A stretch of DNA of 10,230 bases, taken from Oligoflexus sp. (GTDB taxonomy: Bacteria; Bdellovibrionota_B; Oligoflexia; Oligoflexales; Oligoflexaceae). A program made the position numbers and the translations under genes. Each line of letters begins with the position of its first letter. Position 1 is the first letter of the stretch. The notes beneath the pieces were generated by a model. That model worked only from the letters and a program-made list of their open reading frames with translations, ran no database searches and was not told the DNA's origin. Positions 1 to 6,981 of this stretch are shown piece by piece. The stretch covers positions 1-10,230 of the forward strand of contig JASLCY010000448.1 in NCBI GenBank assembly GCA_030151925.1. The letters are read 5' to 3'.

Positions 1-1007
1 CCGCGCCGGCGACCGCCGGCGCGGACGGGACGACCGCGGGCGTAAGTTCCGGAACCGGGTCCGATAACGCCACGGGCATATCGGGTTCGAATGCGGCCGC
101 GGGCGATAATGAGCTCACCCAAAACCTTCTGAATCACTTCCGGTTCGACAACGGCCTGACGAACGCCCATAAGCAGTTCATACTGAATGACTTCCGTCGC
201 CTGGCGAATTGGAACGAAGCGGCTCAGAACGCCGATATGCAAAAACTCGCCAAACTCATCGACGTGCCGGACATCAATCCTTCGGTGATGGCGCAATGGG
301 CGATCGACCGCCTCACCTATTTCTATCCCGATGAGAGCGACTTCGATTTCGGCCTTATCGTGCCGAACGAAAAACGCGTCTACGAATTCTCCATACCCGG
401 CGGCGGAAGCAGCTCCACCCTCGCGGCCTCCAATATCGGCGGCAGCCTCTGGAGCATCTATCTCCAGGAGTTGACGTTCGGCGTCACGGGCTCGGTCTTT
501 AAATTCAACGAAAACTACGTTCCCCTGCTCTCGCCGCGCACCGGAGTGATGAAGATCGGCCCCGGCCTCTTCGGAACGGATGACGTCACCAACACCGATC
601 CCGGCCACGTCCTCGCCAAATCGATCTTTCGCCTCAACGTCATCCTCCACGAAGCGCGCCACGGCGATGGCAACTCGGCTGCCGGAACCCTTTCCTTCGC
701 GCATGTGAACTGTCCGAACGATGCGAGTTTCCCTGCGGAAATCCGCGGCATCCCGGCCTGCGATAGCTATTGGAACGGCGCTTACAACGTAGGCGGCCAG
801 GTCCTCGCGAGCATGCAGCACCTCTGCGATGCCGATTGCTCGGCGCGCGACAAGGCCACTCTCGAAGCGATCCGCCTCGATACCCTGTCCCGCGTCCTGG
901 TCGAGGATAAACCGGAGAATTACGGCGACCAGACGCCCGAACCTGCGATCAACGCGACCGACATCAAGGATTTCGTGTTGGTTCCCGACTCCGATAATGG
1001 AGGATAA
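1..1007 (+). CDS. Exported protein with HExxH (HEARH) metallopeptidase-like motif, N-terminus outside window
   Basis: The reading frame is open from base 3 to the TAA at 1005-1007 with no stop, so the gene begins left of the window. The ATG at 237 has no Shine-Dalgarno in front of it and the frame upstream looks coding, so it is an internal Met. The first ~35 visible residues are Ala/Gly/Ser/Thr-rich, like a flexible linker after an exported N-terminus. A globular part of about 300 residues follows. At 648-662 it encodes HEARH, which fits the HExxH zinc-metallopeptidase pattern (two His ligands and a catalytic Glu). A second conserved-looking block lies C-terminal to it: cysteines in HVNC and IPAC, then NGAYNVGGQV, then LCDADC. 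No clear third zinc ligand could be assigned. Similar HEARH proteins occur, as far as I recall, among secreted hypothetical proteins of Bdellovibrio relatives. Protease activity is an inference; it could be a non-catalytic or unrelated fold. The next gene starts five bases after the stop, implying a shared transcript. Confidence 0.85.
   Translation, partial: APATAGADGTTAGVSSGTGSDNATGISGSNAAAGDNELTQNLLNHFRFDNGLTNAHKQFILNDFRRLANWNEAAQNADMQKLAKLIDVPDINPSVMAQWAIDRLTYFYPDESDFDFGLIVPNEKRVYEFSIPGGGSSSTLAASNIGGSLWSIYLQELTFGVTGSVFKFNENYVPLLSPRTGVMKIGPGLFGTDDVTNTDPGHVLAKSIFRLNVILHEARHGDGNSAAGTLSFAHVNCPNDASFPAEIRGIPACDSYWNGAYNVGGQVLASMQHLCDADCSARDKATLEAIRLDTLSRVLVEDKPENYGDQTPEPAINATDIKDFVLVPDSDNGG
999..1004 (+). 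promoter_or_regulatory. Shine-Dalgarno fixing a GTG start at 1013
   Basis: GGAGGA overlaps the last codons and stop of the preceding gene and lies 8 bases before GTG at 1013. It is a near-perfect ribosome-binding site, which supports the GTG as the true start and suggests translational coupling with the upstream gene. Confidence 0.75.
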
Positions 1008-1012
1008 GCCCT

Positions 1013-1558
1013 GTGCGTAAACTTTTTCTCGCTTTCTGCAGCGTCGTGGTTTTATGCCTGCTCATCGCTTCTCTGCAATCGTGGCATTTGAGCAAGATCC
1101 TCGCCGCCGGGCAGAACGCGCCGATCAAAGTCGTGAAGGAGAGCCCGCCGGCCGCGCCCAAGCCTGCCCTCAAAGCTCTTGCGGCGCCGAATCCCCATCT
1201 GCCCGACGACGTGAAACGCGCCCTGGAGGTCGCAGCGGCGGACACCAGAAAACAGGCCGAAGCCACCGAGCAGGCCGCTGCGGATCCGCATGCGACGCCC
1301 GCCGCGATCCTGGAGGGCGGAGCCCGGATCGGCGAAGTCTATGAGCAGGAATTGAAGCATCCGGAGCTGAAAGCCGAATTCCAGAAGTTCTATCTGGATT
1401 GCGCGCACGATGAGGCGACGATCACCGTCAACCGCGTGCAGTGCCTTGAGCACTATATGGAGAGTGAGGGACTGCGGGGCGAAAAGGCCCGGGCCCTGGT
1501 TTCCACCATGCCCGAGGCCGTTCGCCGAATCTACAATAGGTTGGCTATCTCGAGGTGA
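1013..1558 (+). CDS. Small membrane-anchored periplasmic protein of unknown function
   Basis: 181 residues from a GTG start chosen because GGAGGA sits 8 bases upstream. Residues ~4-22 form one hydrophobic segment after MRK, either an uncleaved signal anchor or a signal peptide, so the rest is probably periplasmic. Residues ~35-65 are Ala/Pro/Lys-rich, like a spacer that could cross part of the periplasm. Residues ~66-125 are Ala/Glu-rich and probably helical. The C-terminal part has two cysteines, C130 and C144, spaced for a possible disulfide inside a helical hairpin, followed by an Arg-rich end. I do not recognise the family. It lies five bases after the HEARH-protein gene, so the two probably work together, for example as an anchor or partner of the secreted protein. 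Its stop codon directly abuts the stop of the convergent metE gene. Confidence 0.82.
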   Translation: MRKLFLAFCSVVVLCLLIASLQSWHLSKILAAGQNAPIKVVKESPPAAPKPALKALAAPNPHLPDDVKRALEVAAADTRKQAEATEQAAADPHATPAAILEGGARIGEVYEQELKHPELKAEFQKFYLDCAHDEATITVNRVQCLEHYMESEGLRGEKARALVSTMPEAVRRIYNRLAISR

Positions 1559-3835
1559 TCACGCCTGCGCTGAGTATTCCTTCCTCAGAGTCTTCGCAGC
1601 CTTCACCATCGCGGTGAGGGCCGGTTCGACCTCCGCCCAGCCCCTCGTCTTCAGGCCGCAGTCCGGATTCACCCACAGCTGCTCAGGTTTCAGCACCTTC
1701 GCCGCCGCGCGCATCAGATTCAGCATCTCCCCTTCCGAAGGAACGCGTGGCGAGTGGATATCGTAGACGCCGGGACCGACTTCGTTGGGATAGTGGTAAT
1801 CCGCGAAGGCTTCGAGCAGCTCCATCTGCGAACGCGAGGTCTCGATGGAGACCGCGTCGGCATCCATGTCGCCGACGGCTTCGATGATGTCGTTGAAATC
1901 CGAGTAGCACATGTGCGTGTGGATCTGCGTGCTGTCCGCGGCGACGCCGGCGGAGATGCCGAAACAGGCGACGGCCCAATCGAGGTAGGATTTCCACTCC
2001 GAGCGGCGAAGCGGAAGGCCTTCGCGGATCGCCGGCTCGTCGATCTGGATGATGCGCAGGCCGGCGGCTTCGAGATCGCTGACTTCATCGCGGATGGCGA
2101 GCGCGATCTGACGGCAGGTGGTCTCACGCGGAATATCGGTGCGGACGAAGGACCATTGAAGGATGGTCACGGGTCCGGTGAGCATGCCTTTCATCGGCAG
2201 CTTCGTGAGGGATTGGGCGTATTTCGACCATTGAACCGTCATCGGGTTCGGACGCGAGACGTCGCCGTAGATGACGGGCGGCTTCACGCAGCGGGAACCG
2301 TAGCTCTGCACCCAGCCGTTTTCGGTGAAAGCGAAACCTTTGAGCTTCTCGCCGAAGTATTCCACCATATCATTGCGTTCGAATTCACCGTGGACGAGGA
2401 CGTCGAGGCCGATCTTCTCCTGCCATTGAACGGTCTTCTTGATCTCGGTCGCCAGGAAATCCTTGTAAGCCGATTCATCGATCTTGCCGCTCTTGAACGA
2501 AGCGCGCATCGAACGGACTTCCTGCGTTTGCGGGAAGGAGCCGATGGTCGTGGTCGGGAAGCTCGGCAGGTTGAGCGATTTTTGGGCCTGATGGCGAGCC
2601 GCATAAGGGCTCTTGCGTTTGCTTATGGTCGGAGCCAGGGATTTCACGCGCTGCGTTACGGACGGGTTGTGGACGCGGGGCGATTTCGCGCGCGAGGCGA
2701 GCGCCGCCCGGCTCTGGGTGAAGAGCGGGAAGTTGGTATGGCCCGCGTCGAGAGCCTTGGCAAGGGTCGCGACCTCTTCGAGCTTGTCATGAGCGAAAGC
2801 GAGCCAGCTCTTGATTTCCGCATCGAGTTTCTTTTCATACGAGAGATCGACCGGAGTGTGGAGCAGCGAGCAGGAAGGCGCCACGATCAACTTATCCGTA
2901 CCGCGGATTTCCGCGATGTCCTGGAGCAGCTTCAGGCTCGCATCGAGATCCGCCCGCCAGATGTTGCGGCCATCGATGACTCCGGCCGAGAGGTATTTGT
3001 CGCGAGGCAGTTTTTGAGCGACAGCCTGCCACTGGTTCCTGCCGCGCACGAGGTCGACGTGCAGACCCGCGGTCGGGAGCGAAACGGCGAGATCGAGGTT
3101 TTCGCCAAGCTCACCGAAATAAGTCGTGAGGAGGAGTTTGGGGCCGGTGACTTTCGCCAGGCGTTCGTAAGCCGTTTTATAGGCGGCCTTGGCTTCCTTG
3201 CTGAGGTCGAGCACCAGGCACGGTTCATCGATCTGCACCCATTCCGCCGTCGAGAGTTTGCTCAACGCCTGTTCGTAGACGGGAAGGATCTTGCCGAGAA
3301 GAGTCGTGAGTTCCGCGCCGTCCTTTTTCGCGAGCAGCAGGAAACTCACCGGCCCGATCAGGACGGGGCGGGTTTTAACGCCGAGCTTCGACGCTTCTTC
3401 GTAGTGATCGAAGGGTTTGGTCGTTTGCAGGCTGAAGGTCGTATCCGCTTCGATTTCGGGAACGAGATAGTGGTAGTTCGTGTCGAACCATTTCGTCATT
3501 TCGAGAGCGCTCAGGTCGAGGCCCGATTTCTGGTGGCCGCGCGCCATCGCGAAGGTACGCGCGAGCGAACTTTCTTTCACGTTTTGATAGCGGCTGGGAA
3601 CGGCGCCGATCAGCTCCGCGGCATCGAGGATGTGGTCGTAAAGGGCGAAGTCGTTGCTCGGGATGTGATCCAGGCCCGCGTCCTTTTGCTTTTTCCAGGC
3701 CTTGGCGCGCAAGGCCGTAGCGGTATTTTGAAGTTCCTCGGCGCTGGATTTGCCGGCCCAGAAGGATTCGAGCGATTTTTTGAGTTCGCGCTCTGCGCCC
3801 ATGCGGGGAAAGCCGAGGTTGCTGGAAAGCGTCAT
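1559..3835 (-). CDS. metE: Cobalamin-independent methionine synthase MetE
   Basis: Cytoplasmic 5-methyltetrahydropteroyltriglutamate-homocysteine methyltransferase, catalysing the last step of methionine synthesis without vitamin B12. The protein is 758 residues from the ATG at 3833-3835; the family is usually about 750-765. The N-terminal barrel begins with the typical LGFPRMGAERELKK block. A charged linker follows at ~380-420. The C-terminal catalytic barrel opens with TTIGSFPQT, the IGS at 431-433 matching the homocysteine-binding site. Zinc ligands are His641 and Cys643 (in HTHMC), Glu665 (in SIETS) and Cys726 (in NPDCG). These are exactly the E. coli positions, so the enzyme looks fully functional. 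An in-frame ATG six bases upstream (3839-3841) would give 760 residues, but its ribosome-binding site would be only 2 bases away. The gene is divergent from a LysR regulator and convergent, with zero spacing, on the preceding gene. No terminator is visible at its 3' end. Confidence 0.98.
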   Translation of the reverse strand: MTLSSNLGFPRMGAERELKKSLESFWAGKSSAEELQNTATALRAKAWKKQKDAGLDHIPSNDFALYDHILDAAELIGAVPSRYQNVKESSLARTFAMARGHQKSGLDLSALEMTKWFDTNYHYLVPEIEADTTFSLQTTKPFDHYEEASKLGVKTRPVLIGPVSFLLLAKKDGAELTTLLGKILPVYEQALSKLSTAEWVQIDEPCLVLDLSKEAKAAYKTAYERLAKVTGPKLLLTTYFGELGENLDLAVSLPTAGLHVDLVRGRNQWQAVAQKLPRDKYLSAGVIDGRNIWRADLDASLKLLQDIAEIRGTDKLIVAPSCSLLHTPVDLSYEKKLDAEIKSWLAFAHDKLEEVATLAKALDAGHTNFPLFTQSRAALASRAKSPRVHNPSVTQRVKSLAPTISKRKSPYAARHQAQKSLNLPSFPTTTIGSFPQTQEVRSMRASFKSGKIDESAYKDFLATEIKKTVQWQEKIGLDVLVHGEFERNDMVEYFGEKLKGFAFTENGWVQSYGSRCVKPPVIYGDVSRPNPMTVQWSKYAQSLTKLPMKGMLTGPVTILQWSFVRTDIPRETTCRQIALAIRDEVSDLEAAGLRIIQIDEPAIREGLPLRRSEWKSYLDWAVACFGISAGVAADSTQIHTHMCYSDFNDIIEAVGDMDADAVSIETSRSQMELLEAFADYHYPNEVGPGVYDIHSPRVPSEGEMLNLMRAAAKVLKPEQLWVNPDCGLKTRGWAEVEPALTAMVKAAKTLRKEYSAQA

Positions 3836-3929
3836 ATGCATAGTCCTCTAAGGTTTGATTGCGATATGCCGCCGAGCGTAGTACGGTCCCATTAGTTCGT
3901 AAAATTAAATGTACTGAAGAAGATATGTA
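3836..3929. promoter_or_regulatory. Divergent metE / LysR-regulator promoter region
   Basis: This 94-base spacer must hold both promoters and any operator. On the plus strand TAAAAT at 3900-3905 could be the -10 box for the regulator gene, but no convincing -35 lies 16-18 bases upstream. No good -35/-10 pair was found for metE. A short inverted repeat, CGTA-G-TACG, lies at 3877-3885 near the centre, and the AT-rich stretch 3896-3915 is framed by TTC and GAA. The MetR consensus TGAA-N5-TTCA was looked for and not found. The spacer is too short for a cobalamin riboswitch and shows no obvious SAM riboswitch. Regulation of metE by the divergent LysR protein is inferred from layout only. Confidence 0.45.
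3844..3849 (-). promoter_or_regulatory. Shine-Dalgarno of metE that decides between two ATGs
   Basis: On the minus strand this reads AGAGGA. It is 8 bases from the ATG at 3835 and only 2 bases from the ATG at 3841. The normal spacing favours the downstream ATG, giving an N-terminus MTLSSNLGFPR like known MetE proteins. Confidence 0.7.
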
Positions 3930-4838
3930 GTGAAACTTAACGATATAGATCTTAATAAACTCGGGCACTTCATGGAGATCGCCCGCTCCGGGGGCGTTAC
4001 AAAAGCCGCGCAAAAACTCAACCTGACGCCATCGGCGGTGAGCCAAAGTCTCAGGAGCCTCGAAACATCGCTCGACGTCCTTCTCTTTGACCGCGTAGGA
4101 AAGCAGCTTTTGCTCACCCGCGACGGCCGAACGCTTCTTACCCATCTGACTCGCTACCAGGAGGGCCTCCGCGACGCCCTCAATCTCCTGCAAGGCGGTG
4201 AAAAACGAGTCCGCGGGCGTATCCGCCTCGGCATCTTCTACGGCTTCTCGAATCGCCTCGCGGCCCAGTTCCTCTCGACCGTAAGGGAAAACCATCCTGA
4301 TATCGAAGTGGACGTGATCTTCGCGGCCCCTTCCGAATTGGATAGGCTGCTCAAAGCCAAACGCCTCGACTTCGTGATCAACCTCTTCTTCTCGCGCAAG
4401 GATCCTGCGCTCCTGCAAAAGAAGCTGGGAGTCGAAGAACTCTGGCTCGTCTCCTCGCAGCCGCCGCCGCGCCGGGCCCTGAGTCTGCCCGAGCTGAAGA
4501 AGGCGCCTTTCATCGATTATTATCGCAAGAGCCGGCTGGTGGGCGAATGGATCACGCACCACTTCGGGCAGACCGTCCGTGATCTCCCGACCGTCATGCA
4601 CGCCTCGCACTCGGAGCTGATCGTGCAACTCATCCTCGAAGGCGTCGGCATCGGCATCGTCGCCTCGTCCATCGCGCGGTCCTATGTCGAGGACGGGCGC
4701 CTGTTCGTCATTCGCGGCAAAAAACGGCAGATGGAGAGCACGATCTGGTTCAAGGAACTCGCCGACGAACAGGACAGTCCGGCGGCGAACCTCTTCCGGC
4801 AGGAATTGCTGGCCCACTTCCAGGCGGCGATCTTCTAA
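3930..4838 (+). CDS. LysR-type transcriptional regulator divergent from metE
   Basis: 302 residues, the normal LysR length. The N-terminal winged helix-turn-helix is plain at residues ~5-65: FMEIARSGGVTKAAQKLN, then TPSAVSQSLRSLE, then LLFDR and LTRDG. The effector-binding domain starts at about residue 95 (GRIRLGIF) and has the usual two-lobed pattern, including GVGIGIVAS near residue 245. The start is GTG at 3930; the frame upstream is closed by TGA at 3915-3917, and the ATG before that (3909) is followed by tac and this stop. Only a weak purine-rich site (GAAGAAGA, 3916-3923) precedes the GTG. A LysR protein divergent from metE is usually MetR, which responds to homocysteine. This sequence is not obviously MetR, so I give no symbol. 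It probably acts on the shared spacer and on its own promoter. Confidence 0.93.
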   Translation: MKLNDIDLNKLGHFMEIARSGGVTKAAQKLNLTPSAVSQSLRSLETSLDVLLFDRVGKQLLLTRDGRTLLTHLTRYQEGLRDALNLLQGGEKRVRGRIRLGIFYGFSNRLAAQFLSTVRENHPDIEVDVIFAAPSELDRLLKAKRLDFVINLFFSRKDPALLQKKLGVEELWLVSSQPPPRRALSLPELKKAPFIDYYRKSRLVGEWITHHFGQTVRDLPTVMHASHSELIVQLILEGVGIGIVASSIARSYVEDGRLFVIRGKKRQMESTIWFKELADEQDSPAANLFRQELLAHFQAAIF

Positions 4839-4842
4839 ATAG

Positions 4843-4873
4843 AAAAACCCGAGACCTCTCGCGAGGGCTCGGG
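4843..4873 (-). terminator. Rho-independent terminator of the SCO1 operon
   Basis: The outer arms CCCGAG (4848-4853) and CTCGGG (4868-4873) pair, as do inner CCTC (4855-4858) and GAGG (4863-4866), with one mismatch and a four-base loop. On the minus strand the stem is followed directly by five U (4843-4847), the hallmark of an intrinsic terminator. It starts 17 bases past the stop of the Cys-rich protein gene. Read on the plus strand the stem lacks a U-tract, so for the LysR gene, which ends at 4838, it is at best a weak terminator. Confidence 0.88.
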
Positions 4874-4890
4874 CTTCGGTTCGTGCAAGA

Positions 4891-5364
4891 TCACTGGACG
4901 AAGATCGGGCACATAGGGATCATCTTGTCTTTGACTTCGACGTTTGGACCGCCGTGGCCCGAGATGAGGTCGAGAGTCAGGACCGGGATGCCGCTTTCCG
5001 TGCTGCAGCTCTTGAGCTCGATATACTCTTCCGCGCCGTCGTCGATCAGGATTTTATCCGACTTCTTCACGAGTTTCTTGAAGGCCGGGCACACGCCTTC
5101 GATATCGCCCTTGAAGCAGACCGTCTGCCAGTGGTCGACAGTCGCGGTGCAAGGCGTCTCCTCGTCGTCCGCTTCGCAATTGATTTCGTCTACCGTGTAA
5201 TTGAAGACCGAATCGCCGACTTGAGCGGTTGGAACGAGTTTGCTCGGCGTCGTGTCGAACAGTTGCGCTTTAGGAGCTGTGGTGCCGCCGGAAACTGTTC
5301 CAGCGTGGGCTGCGCCAGCACAAAGAAGCGTTATGAGAGCGAGGGAGGTAGCGATGCGTTTCAT
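4891..5364 (-). CDS. Small secreted cysteine-rich protein, unknown function
   Basis: 157 residues. A clear Sec signal peptide spans residues 1-21, ending AHA before Gly22. The mature part (~136 residues) has six cysteines at 63, 72, 83, 92, 120 and 152, an even number consistent with three disulfides in the envelope. It is acidic around 58-72 (DEINCEADDEE) and has a GHGGPN turn near 136-141. There is no CxxCH, thioredoxin CxxC or lipobox. I do not recognise the family. The ATG is preceded by AGGAGAT at good spacing. It starts 12 bases after the stop of the mono-heme protein and is last in the SCO1 operon, just before a strong terminator. It is plausibly a partner or folding substrate of those proteins, but that is inference from position. 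Confidence 0.9.
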   Translation of the reverse strand: MKRIATSLALITLLCAGAAHAGTVSGGTTAPKAQLFDTTPSKLVPTAQVGDSVFNYTVDEINCEADDEETPCTATVDHWQTVCFKGDIEGVCPAFKKLVKKSDKILIDDGAEEYIELKSCSTESGIPVLTLDLISGHGGPNVEVKDKMIPMCPIFVQ

Positions 5365-5376
5365 AAGATCTCCTGG

Positions 5377-6957
5377 TTATTTGGTTACAGGCGAGGAATT
5401 TAGCAGCCCCTGCGCCACTTTCAAGATCTTATTGCAGATCTTGGCTGGAAGGGACTGAACCTGTCCGGCATCAGCTGTGTCGTTTTTGATGGGCTCGGCG
5501 GGAGTCGCTGGCTCCGCTGGGGTCACGGGGGCCTCAGGTTCGGCTGCAGGTGTCGTCGCAGTAGTCTGAGACGAGTCGCTTGGCGGCGTCGCGGTGGTTG
5601 GAGGAACGGTCTCCGCTGGTGCGGCCGGCTCATCCTGAGTCGCAGTGGGCGCCGCCGCGCAGCTGGCCATGCAGGTCTCAGGCGTAGGCGGGGTGCTCGA
5701 CACGTTCGATGACGTGTTCACGAAGCAGGTCATCACCTGCTGTTGGACCGCGGAGCAATCCGGCCCCGGGTTTTGCAGCTTGAGTATCTGGTTCACCTGG
5801 TCGGCCGACACGCCTGATTCAAAGACGGTGCGCATGCTGAGGGTCGGCAGCGTTCCGAAGTAACCGAGCGAGTGCATGTTCCAGTGGAGGCGATGGCGGT
5901 TGAGCATCGCGATGTCGGGATAGGCGGTGATGCCCTTCGGCACTTCCGCGGTCAAACCCGGGACGTAGAGCTGAACGAAGCTGTTGGGGTTCACGTGCAG
6001 CGACGTCGCCGAGTGGCAGCTCAGGCAATCGATCGTGTTGCGGTTGCCCCAAGCCGGGTTTTCGATGCGATGGATCTGCGTCCTGATGTTTTGGATATCG
6101 CCGGGTTCGAGCAGCTCGCGGTGGAAGAAACCGAAGGTCGCGACCTGGATATCGAGCGGCTGCGGCGTGAAGGTCTTGTCCGAGTTGAGGTCGAGTTCAA
6201 CCGCAGCGTTCGGGTCGTCGGATAGGTTGGGGATAGGCGTCGGGGTCCAGGTGCCGTTGATGATATCGCCGCCGAAGAAGATCCAATGGGTTTGGCTGCC
6301 GTTAGCCAGGCCCATCATCGTCAATTTCTTGAGCGCTTCGGGCTTCGCGTATTTGCGGACGAAATCCTCGTAAGCTTTCGCGACTTCGGCATTCTGGCTT
6401 TTCACGCCCGCCGTGAGCAAAGGATGGACGCCGAGGACCTTGCCGTCGGTGGTGAGGCCGGTCAGCGCCTCGGCTTTCTTTTTCAAGGCCAGGAGATCGG
6501 CGAGGACCGCATCGCCGGGAGCGGGTTCGCCTTCACCCAGCTGATAGATGAGGTGAAGCGAGGTATCCGCAGGGCCGAACGAATCGTGCGGCTGCGCCAC
6601 CAGGCGGAGCTCCTGCACGCATTCCTTGACTTCAGGGCCGTGCACGGGAGCCGCGCAGGGATCGTAGCGGAAGGCCACGACGTTCCAGTCGCCGGTGGTC
6701 GCGAAGGACGTCGTCCCGCTCGGAACGCCGATGCCGTGCAGCGCGGCGCCTGCGAGTATCTCCTGCAGATGATTCGAACCGAGGAGAGGCGCGTCGGCGG
6801 TCAAACCCTCGAGAGCGATATACGGCGACGGCGTGTTCTTCGCGTCGAGCGGGAAGAGGACGGCGACGTCGTTCACATCCACGCCTAGGCCGGCGCCGAA
6901 CGCCGGTGAGGTGAGGGCCGCCGCGAGGGCGAGAGTCAAGGGTTTGAGGGTCTTCAT
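5377..6957 (-). CDS. Secreted mono-heme c-type cytochrome-like protein with Pro/Thr/Ala-rich tail
   Basis: 526 residues. The Sec signal peptide is residues 1-~22 (MKTLKP, hydrophobic stretch, SPAFGA). A single heme-attachment motif CLSCH lies at 311-315 (6013-6027), so one covalent heme c is expected, with His315 as proximal ligand. The sixth ligand cannot be assigned; Met361, Met375 and nearby His residues in NRHRLHWNMHSLGYFG are candidates. The ~290 residues before the motif match no cytochrome domain I know. They carry a cysteine pair at 101 and 113 and a THWIFFGGDI block near 223. After the heme region come Cys401, 411, 429 and 433, then a low-complexity Pro/Thr/Ala/Glu-rich stretch (~436-490) and a short helical tail with Cys508. 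The start is supported by GGAG about 7 bases upstream. It lies 24 bases after the SCO1 gene and 12 before the Cys-rich gene, clearly one operon. It probably carries electrons in the periplasm or at the cell surface. The electron partner is unknown. Confidence 0.93.
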   Translation of the reverse strand: MKTLKPLTLALAAALTSPAFGAGLGVDVNDVAVLFPLDAKNTPSPYIALEGLTADAPLLGSNHLQEILAGAALHGIGVPSGTTSFATTGDWNVVAFRYDPCAAPVHGPEVKECVQELRLVAQPHDSFGPADTSLHLIYQLGEGEPAPGDAVLADLLALKKKAEALTGLTTDGKVLGVHPLLTAGVKSQNAEVAKAYEDFVRKYAKPEALKKLTMMGLANGSQTHWIFFGGDIINGTWTPTPIPNLSDDPNAAVELDLNSDKTFTPQPLDIQVATFGFFHRELLEPGDIQNIRTQIHRIENPAWGNRNTIDCLSCHSATSLHVNPNSFVQLYVPGLTAEVPKGITAYPDIAMLNRHRLHWNMHSLGYFGTLPTLSMRTVFESGVSADQVNQILKLQNPGPDCSAVQQQVMTCFVNTSSNVSSTPPTPETCMASCAAAPTATQDEPAAPAETVPPTTATPPSDSSQTTATTPAAEPEAPVTPAEPATPAEPIKNDTADAGQVQSLPAKICNKILKVAQGLLNSSPVTK

Positions 6958-6981
6958 ACGTTTCTCCAGCGACTGACGGTA

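Noticed and set aside
237..239. ATG at 237 as the start of the first gene
   Set aside because: There is no ribosome-binding site, and the frame stays open with protein-like composition back to the window edge.
1013..1558. TonB or TolA-like energy-coupling protein
   Set aside because: The N-terminal anchor and Ala/Pro/Lys spacer are similar in style, but the C-terminal part lacks the TonB fold pattern and its Cys pair does not fit.
1754..3895. 713-residue open frame on the plus strand opposite metE
   Set aside because: It lies antisense to an unmistakable metE, is rich in Arg/Asp/Phe typical of a GC-rich mirror frame, and has no domain or ribosome-binding site.
3836..3929. SAM or cobalamin riboswitch in front of metE
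   Set aside because: The spacer is only 94 bases with no recognisable conserved core, and it must also hold the divergent promoter.
3375..4817. 480-residue open frame on the minus strand across the LysR gene and the start of metE
   Set aside because: It crosses the divergent promoter and both real genes; its end is a frame-shifted shadow of metE.
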